64,000 nucleotides of DNA, taken from the NCBI RefSeq assembly GCF_032854445.1, contig NC_088295.1, positions 41,653,385-41,717,384 of the forward strand. The letters run 5' to 3'. The stretch is from Liolophura sinensis. Its lineage: Eukaryota; Mollusca; Polyplacophora; Chitonida; Chitonidae. Numbering within the stretch: position 1 is the first letter of the stretch; each line of letters starts with the position of its first letter. Positions 57,381-64,000 of the stretch are shown here, piece after piece. The notes under the pieces are model-generated. The model did no database searches. It was given only the letters and a program-made list of their open reading frames with translations, and had not been told where the DNA came from. Position numbers and translations under genes: made by a program.

Positions 57381-57594
57381 CTTTTTAATCGAGACAGTTT
57401 GAGAACCACTTTGTGCGGACATTTTCCTTTGTAAATCAAGTGGAACACACCAATTTCCGCACGAGACAGTGCCGCTGTATTCTTTTAATGTTAATGTATG
57501 CTATGTGATGACAACATAGCATTTTAAGTAATCTAGAATAGTGACGTCTAATGAACTGCATCTAGCATCACTTTATTTTTATTTCCTTATTCTA

Positions 57595-57712
57595 CTTAAA
57601 CTTGGTGTTAGGGAGACGTGTAATTTGCGACTATTTACGCATTTACATGAACAAAATAACACCCTATGACTTAGGTAAATTGACAAGAGGCATAAATTAT
57701 ACATAATCTGTT
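57595..57712 (+). repeat. Family D, 5' part
   Basis: GGGAGACGTGTAATTTGCGA, ATTTACATGAACAAAATAAC and GGTAAATTGACAAGAGGC, without the terminal part. Confidence 0.62.
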
Positions 57713-59313
57713 GTTACTGTCGGATGATGGATAGGTTTATTGCAAGGTTCGAGGTCACTTTTAGGCGTGTAATCCTATTGGCGTGGTTAGCTGAGTTATA
57801 TTACTCATGCAATTCTATATTAGAATGGTGAGAAAACCAGATCTTCAGACGGAGTGCTAATTAGTGCAGAGACTACAAAATCAATCTCGCCTTTTCCACT
57901 GCCTGTTATACATAGTGTGATGTAAGAAAAAAACAAGAACGCGCGGGATCGAAGGTAATCTCGTCATTTTCTGCTCCTTTAAGCTCTTAACAATACGACG
58001 TTCTCGGATTTGCACTTAATTATGATACGAAAGTCAGAACAAATAAAATAATCTTACCTTTTTTCCTTCTGGTAGATGACACGTCAAAAACATTTAACTT
58101 ACTTTAAGGATTTCATATAGATCTTCTACTCTTACTGGATATATACAGGGATAAATAGTGACACTCACGTTTGAAGATACTATGGCTGTTCCCAACAATG
58201 CGATGTCCCTCTTAGTGGCTTAGATTCGATATTGTTGTTGTTTCGGAAAGGATATTACAGAAGGGCGCTCATCTTGCAGGTGCTTCAGGAACGTGGGAAT
58301 GGAAGCCAACTTTTTGAAAGAAATATGTAGCGATCAACCTTGCGTTCGTATTGCACAACTCTTTGTTATCTCCCCTTTTCAAACAACATATCAGATTCAG
58401 ATCAAGTGTGGACTAGAAGAGCGCGTAACTCGCTTCAGACAATCCTGTACCTCTCCATTGGGCATGAAGAAGTAGAGATCCGCTTAAAGTCCAGGCCAGT
58501 AGAAGAAAGTAATTTAAGGATTTATACCTACCATTAATTAAATTTTAACATTTACCTTTTGCTAGTAACAAGTAAGAGAATGTGTACTCATTTTAGACTT
58601 TGCGGACAGCTATTCTGGCTGACTCATAAATCACTTATTAATATCGATAAAGATGATAATCCATTTATATTTATCAATAATTCATTTATTGATATCATTT
58701 ATTACGAGCGTATGATTCGCATCATACTATAGCCTTCCCTCTTCTATATTCGGCAACAAGAAGTAGGTATGAAAGGAAATGTCGAGCCTGTGCCTGCATA
58801 ACCTGGTAAACACACCATCTCTTGCAACTGTACTTTATTTTTATTTTATACCATTTACCTTCAATCCCTTAGAAGGCAGAGAAGTGTAGTTAATTATTTT
58901 CAGTGGACAAAATGATCATTTAGGTAACACGGACTGTGAAAGTGGACGGACTTTATTCAGCTTTGAAGTCATTGCACAGCATATGTTTAGAAAAATGGCC
59001 AGTATGATTCTATAACTCAAGATATGTGCAGAGAGTCCATGCATCCATTGTATGCCCTTGATAAGACTCACTTGCAACTGGGTCGATACCCAGCCGAGAA
59101 ATTGCCTGCAGCGAAGCAAAAACGAACTGTTGTATGGCACTGTAAGGAGTAGGCCTACGTTGCTACGCAACAGACTGTCACTATCTACAGTGGCCTAACA
59201 AGTGTAATGTAGGCCGCCGACGAAGAGACGGGAAAACAAGGGCTGATGCATCGAGGCCTGTGCTTTAATATAAGGCTGCCTGATCAGTTCTTCTGACAGA
59301 GACTAACACAAGT
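57713..59313. other. No gene seen
   Basis: No recognisable coding sequence. Short imperfect inverted AT repeats occur near 58640-58705. Confidence 0.45.
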
Positions 59314-59585
59314 AATATTTATTTATTTATTTAAATGGTGGTTTACGCCGTACTCAAGAATATTTCACTTATACGACGGCGGCCAGCATTATGGTGGGGG
59401 GGAACCGGGCAGAGCCCGGGGGAAACCCACGGCCATCAGCAGGTTCCCGGCAGACCTTCCCAAGTACGGCCGGGGAGGAAGCAAGCATAAGCTGGACTTG
59501 AACTCACAGCGACCGCATTGGTGAGAGACTCCTTGGTCATTAGGGTGCACTAGCGTGCTATCCGACTGAGCCGCGGAGGCTCCCA
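59314..59585 (-). mobile_element. SINE-1, full-length copy
   Basis: On the minus strand the tRNA-like head GCCTCCGCGGCTCAGTCGG is at the right end, with a box-A-like GGCTCAGTCGG and a degenerate B-box region (GTTCAAGTCC at about 59497). The body includes GGGTTTCCCCCGGGCTCTGC, then GTGAAATATTCTTGAGTACG and the AAAT tail at 59316. It is the best reference copy in the window. Confidence 0.92.
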
Positions 59586-59941
59586 ACACAAGTAATAAAA
59601 GTACAGGCTATCAGGTGATGGACAAGGTCACTAAACTACGCTGGTTTATTATTGATATGATATTCTGTTTGGTTTCTTGTATGTTTTCTATGTATACTTG
59701 CGAGTACTGCAGCTGTATGTATCAGAAAAGTTAGTCTTATTGTATCTTCACAGAAAATGTTCTTTAACACGAAAACAGCCTTTTTGCGAAGAAAATTCCT
59801 ATTTGCCATCGTCATTTTTTCAACACAGGAAATACATTTTGAAAGAGGGAATCAGTTTTTCTAGAAAAAATATTTCCACTGCGGTAAACATAATTTGCAC
59901 CGAGGGGAAGTCTTGTAGTTCAATATCATCACAACCACCAA
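59586..59941. other. No gene recognised
   Basis: A 97-codon open frame at 59677-59970 runs into the PLE module and has no recognised domain. Confidence 0.35.
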
Positions 59942-60225
59942 AGTATAAGAAAGTATATAAAGTACATTAATGCTTCATTATGCAAAGAGAGGCAGTCAAC
60001 AGTTTTCATTGATGTTGGAATTGGGCAAGGTATGTCCTAGGCGAATGAGTGAAATCAGTGTTCAAATCGTGTTCCATGCTAGTGTATAAGTTGACGATAA
60101 TAAAATAAGTATCGCACTTGGCCTTTGATAGCAACTGTTCCTATACCCAATCTTTCGATTTTTCTCAACACGATGAATAAGTCGCCCCCAGTTCAACGTT
60201 AAGTGGGATTAGACAGTCATGAAGC
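59942..60225 (-). mobile_element. Older-subfamily PLE 3' module
   Basis: AAAGAGAGGCAGTCAACAGT and TTTGATAGCAACTGTTCCTA match the copy at 4864-5037 plus 8150. It runs on to the CAGTTCAACGTTAAGTGG region. Confidence 0.65.
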
Positions 60226-60964
60226 AGAGTGACAGAGATATGGTAAAACAAAGAAAACTCTTTCGTGTGTTTGTTCATTTCTGTGAATAATGAATATTTT
60301 AAAGCTTTGTTTATGGCCTGTGTGTTACGAGTTTAAACATTTTAGTACAAATATTAAACTATACAGGTAGTTGTAGATGAGATACCTATCTAGTCAGGGA
60401 GAGACAGCCAATGAAATAAATTATCTTTAGTGTCCGTTAAATATTCATGATTGTATTGCTCTAGATTTTATTCATTGCTAAAAAGACTCCAAACAGACAC
60501 TCTATAGGGTGGACTTTTTAGGCCATATAGATTGAATATGCGGAAGCACATGTAGTATTTTTTAAAGTTGTTAAAATTTCAGTACATGCCGGATATCCAG
60601 AGATGATATCTATTTTAGAAGTAATTCGTTGTGTGAGTTTCGAACCAAAGAAGTTTGTATCGTCAAATTACACGAAAAGGGCCTGAGGGCACAGTAATGG
60701 GATTCAGTAGCTTTGATGAAGTGAAGATAGTCTGCTGTCAGATTGGAACAAAGGTGAATCTCTATAAGACTAAACTTATATTCACCATAGTTTTCTTTTT
60801 CTTCTTAATCAGAATACTTCATTCATGTTAACTATGATTAGGTCTATATACGGAGGAAATGGAATAAAACTGGTTTGAACCGTCTCAAGTCGCCCGTTAT
60901 ACCTTACAAAACACAATCCAAGGCTGGATTCGAACCCACAACTTTATTTGTCCAATATAAAAGT
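60226..60964. other. No gene seen
   Basis: No coding or repeat signal recognised. Confidence 0.4.
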
Positions 60965-61035
60965 ATGTAAACTACAGCATAGAGAGTAAAACTAGAGCAG
61001 TGACGAGAGCGTAATAGTTGGTAAACGGCCACACT
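60965..61035 (-). repeat. Family D terminal scrap
   Basis: CTACAGCATAGAGAGTAAAA, then CTAGAGCAGTGACGAGAG and GGTAAACGGCCACAC, the reverse complement of the family end. Confidence 0.65.
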
Positions 61036-61319
61036 GCGAACTTTCTATCTCGGATAACGCTAGCGGGCTTGTGCGCTGAATTATTCGGCGTTGTCATCCA
61101 GGGTTTGACGACGGCTTCTTTGTTAACGGCTTGTTGATCTGCACCGGAAACTCTCAATACACGGCTCCGACAAGGTTAGGATTTCCAGGTGCGGTCAGCG
61201 TCACCACCCTGTCCAGGACCAACCTTCCGTTTTTGCCGATAAAACAAATCCTCCAATGTTTTGGGTACAAGTAATAACAATACATCGCACATCGCATAAA
61301 AAAACATTATAAACTAGCT

Positions 61320-61917
61320 CCGGGAGTATACAATATTAATTGAGTACGCTACCTTACAGCGAGTGCTATTTGCAGAACTGAAAACAAACAATGCAGGGGC
61401 GTATGTGTATTTACAAGACATAGCGAGGTACAATCAAAATACCCATACAGATGTCTCGTAGGACGCTATGGACTGAAAATAACAACAAAACAAGACAAGC
61501 TGCTGTGGATTGACCGGTAATATTCCTTTTATTAAGCTGTGCAGGATTCAACGACCTGACGAGAGAAAAAAAAACAGTTAAGAAGGGATTTAGTTTATGA
61601 AAACTAATGGTAGAGAGGTTTGGTAGAAACTGCACCCTTCAACCGTCAGGCAAGCAGTCTCTTAGATGAGTTTAACTAAGCCCTAATCCATCCAATCAGA
61701 AAACAACCTTCCTCTATACAAATTTGACTACCATCATTGGTCATGTAAGACCGCACGGAAATGCACGGACTGGCTTAAAAGGGGGACATGAAGGCCGACT
61801 CCATGCAATGCGACACCAAAGCAAACGTTAAACAAGGTTTAGAATAATGTGCTGAATTAAAAGTGAAGACAAATGCATAGCTGGAACCGAGATGAAAACA
61901 GAAAGTTACCGTGACAT
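61320..61917 (-). repeat. Possible LTR of the right-hand gypsy element
   Basis: On the minus strand, downstream of the integrase C-terminus, TGTCACGGTAAC begins at 61917 after a GGGTAGCA stretch. A pyrimidine-rich tract and AATAAAAG (about 61528) follow. The partner LTR is outside the window, so neither boundary is confirmed. Confidence 0.3.
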
Positions 61918-62411
61918 GCTACCCGGCTAAGGGGAAATATCGTCCCGATATTTCAGTTCAGTTAAGTTCCATTGAACCAGTATGGCTGCCGTCTTACTCG
62001 TGTACCTGTGTTGCACTGTGAGGCTGAAACGGGGACTTCGGCGAGTGATCTGAACCCAAGGATGACTCGCTTTCATTTTTGGAGTCCGAAGGCGTGTCAG
62101 TGGGAAAGCGTCCTTTAGACACATAGTGATTAGTAGAGGGAGGAAGAGGTTGTGGTAGGGCAAAAAAGGGAAGGAACATATTTCTATGCAAGATTCTCTC
62201 CGGTCTGACCTTCTAGACAGGGATTTCCTTGTTAGGTTGTGAGATGACTACGTAAGGATGTCTTACCCCATCTGTTGGCTAATTTATGTTTACCCTTCAG
62301 CCCAACATTTTTTACAAGTACCCCATCACCCGGATGGATAGGTGACTCTTACCATGAAGTCGTATCTCTTTATACCTATTTGAAGACTTTAAGGCTTTAG
62401 CGGAGACTATA

Positions 62412-63084
62412 CACTCTCAAAATTTAAGGGTCAGCTCCACCCAATTTTTCAGGGTCACAGGCAAACTGACACTGAAATATGGAATTTGAAAATAAAGAGT
62501 CGAATCGTTTGACGCTAACAACATGGGTCATTATTCTAAACAAGGCAGATTTTTTAGGGTTGAAACACTGACCCTATATATTTGGGACTCTCATTTTTAG
62601 GCTTCCAACACGGGCAAGTTTTTTCCATTTGACTCTAAAATTTACATCAAGAGATCAGAGACCCCGATAATACAGCTGGTAAAGCGCCAGGATCAATCCT
62701 GGGTTGGGTCACACCTGAGACCCTAAAAACAGGGAGTTGTAACTTCCTCGCTTGGCGTTCAGCATAAAGGGGATAGTTCAACGACTGGTTGACCCTTATC
62801 AGTATAATGACTCGGGCGGGGCAGCTCACTTGCCTTCGGTAAGCCGTCTCAGTGAAACAGCACTAGCGGTGAAAGAGCGGTGGAAATTCGTCCAATAAGG
62901 CGGCACATTACCTGCACCCTAAGGATTCTCTAAGGCTTCCTTTGTCGTCATATGACTGAAAAATTGTTGAGTACGACGTTAGACCCCCAAGCACTCACTC
63001 GCTCACATTGTCTATACCCTGAATATGAGGGTCACATCTGACCCTAGTTTTTCTGGTAGTTTTGACGCTTTTATCTTAACAGTG
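62412..63084. mobile_element. MITE with TATA target duplication, carrying a SINE
   Basis: Terminal inverted repeats begin CACTCTCAAAATTTAAGGG and, from the other end, CACTGTTAAGATAAAAGCG; 16 of 22 bases agree. TATA flanks both ends (62408-62411 and 63085-63088). Without the internal SINE-2 it is about 320 bp, with scattered AGGGTCA words inside. It splits the gypsy integrase. Confidence 0.72.
62656..63006 (+). mobile_element. SINE-2, near full-length copy inside the MITE
   Basis: Head CCCCGATAATACAGCTGG with a deletion between box A and B-box-like GGATCAATCC, then the family body and the GAGTACGACGTTAGACCCCC end. Confidence 0.88.
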
Positions 63085-64000
63085 TATAAAGCACAATCAA
63101 ACCGTTTTCTGAGCTCGGAAGCGTACACTGTCTTGGGGCCCTTTTTTCACAATCGTTAGGGTCAATGCCCAAATACGCATCAATCGCCAACTGAGGGTGT
63201 CGACCGAACATAAGATAATATTGAGTATAAGTCGTTGACTCGTATTTGGCGGCATCGTATGCATGTACAAAAGACGGAACATAGCTCTTCCAATCAACAT
63301 TATGCTTTTCCGCAAGAGTACCTAGCGTGTTTAACAAAGACTGATTAAAAAGTTTACACATACAATTACCTTCTGGGTGGTTAGGGGTCGTCCAGGCCTT
63401 CTCCACTCCAGCAATCCTACATAACTCTTGGATCACATCCGACTCGAAATTCTCACCTTGATCGCTATGGAGTCGATCCGGAAAACCGTCATGTACAATG
63501 TAATGATCAAACAATAGTCGAGCCGTTAATCTGGCGGTTTAATTCTTGGTCGGAATGGCCTGAGCGAACCGTGTAAAATGACCGGTTAACACAAGGAAAC
63601 TATCATAGCCTCCCTTGGAAGTTTCCAAAGACAGGTAATCAAGACAAACCAGCTCCATGGGCTGAATGGAATTAACCCTCACAAGGAAGGCGTTTTCACT
63701 GGGCAGTTTGGATTTAAGACGATTTTTGAACGGTTACAAAACTTCGCCTTCCTTTTGACGTCAGTCAAGCCAGGCCAGTGGAATCTACCTCGAACCAGGT
63801 TCAACGTACGGGGGCATGCCAAGATGTAACATGTTGCCATGCAGTCCCTGCAAAACAAAATCACGATATACATTTGGTAAGATCAACTGGCATGTTTGGG
63901 AACCATTATTGTTACAGGTTTCGCGAAACAAAACTCCATTTTTCAATACTAGTCTGCCCCAATCTTTAAGTAATTGAAGTACTTCGCTGTCTTCTTGAAG

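Larger units (their letters stand above)
61925..64000 (-). mobile_element. Ty3/gypsy element, integrase end, cut by right window edge
   Basis: On the minus strand from the window edge to about 61925, integrase sequence runs from the zinc finger to the C-terminal tail, interrupted by a MITE at 62412-63084. The remaining pol and gag genes must lie beyond the window. It is a standard gypsy element as far as visible, unrelated in detail to that at 13033-23011. Confidence 0.82.
61994..64000 (-). pseudogene. Gypsy integrase, broken
   Basis: The zinc-finger part reads LVRGRFHWPGLTDVKRK and CNRS (about 63720-63800; a second Cys of the expected pair is not seen). The core follows: a first Asp region near 63640, HSDQGENFESDVI (about 63440) with the second Asp, and NHPEGN (about 63375) with the catalytic Glu. 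Typical Tyr-rich residues (FVHAYDAAKYEST, MFGRHPQLAID) lie at 63190-63260. After the MITE, a C-terminal part with GDGVLVKNVGLKGKHK (about 62290-62335) and a Pro/Ser-rich tail end at 61994. An in-frame stop near 63540 and frameshifts near 63700 and 62240-62380 inactivate it. Confidence 0.85.

Overview
This looks like animal nuclear DNA made mostly of transposable elements, with one convincing intact host-type gene. The mix of elements points to a marine lophotrochozoan, most likely a mollusc such as a bivalve: a degenerate Polinton/Maverick, Penelope-like elements (PLEs) with an N-terminal GIY-YIG, a Ty3/gypsy element with copia-like domain order, a Jockey/I-type non-LTR element, two tRNA-derived SINE families and a DUF229 gene. 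The organism is inferred from these families, not proven. No bacterial-style genes, CRISPR array, rRNA or functional tRNA gene was seen.

Layout. 1-3835: broken Polinton-like element, with its DNA polymerase B on the minus strand split by a PLE 3'-end copy. 4864-8790: minus strand, a younger PLE inserted into an older one. 8795-10212: SINE pieces and a small dispersed repeat (called 'family D' here). 11244-12633: PLE pieces. 12655-24408: a triple nest. A DUF229 pseudogene is split by a Gmr1-like LTR element (13033-23011, target duplication ATCA), which is itself split by a PLE (15277-18866, target duplication ATATTA). 24955-25335: older PLE 3' fragment. 27170-31000: Jockey/I-type element with a SINE lodged in its endonuclease region. 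31339-32250: tandem repeats of about 400 bp. 34705-36750: intact DUF229 gene, minus strand, one exon. 36751-41590: long stretch without recognisable features. 41592-61035: SINEs, family D copies, PLE fragments, a gypsy pol fragment and several tandem duplications. 61925-64000: gypsy integrase region on the minus strand running off the window, interrupted by a MITE that carries a SINE.

How the parts relate. The only gene likely to act for the host is the DUF229 protein, a predicted type II membrane protein with an alkaline-phosphatase/sulfatase-like fold. Its degenerate paralogue lies about 10 kb away on the same strand and has lost the FGDHG metal-site motif. All the mobile elements show stops, frameshifts, deletions or altered catalytic residues, so none looks autonomous here. 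The most informative material is the order of insertions, the INT-before-RT gypsy element with an open frame inside its LTRs, and the PLE group with its conserved 3' module. Boundaries of fragments were placed by eye and may be off by several to tens of bases.
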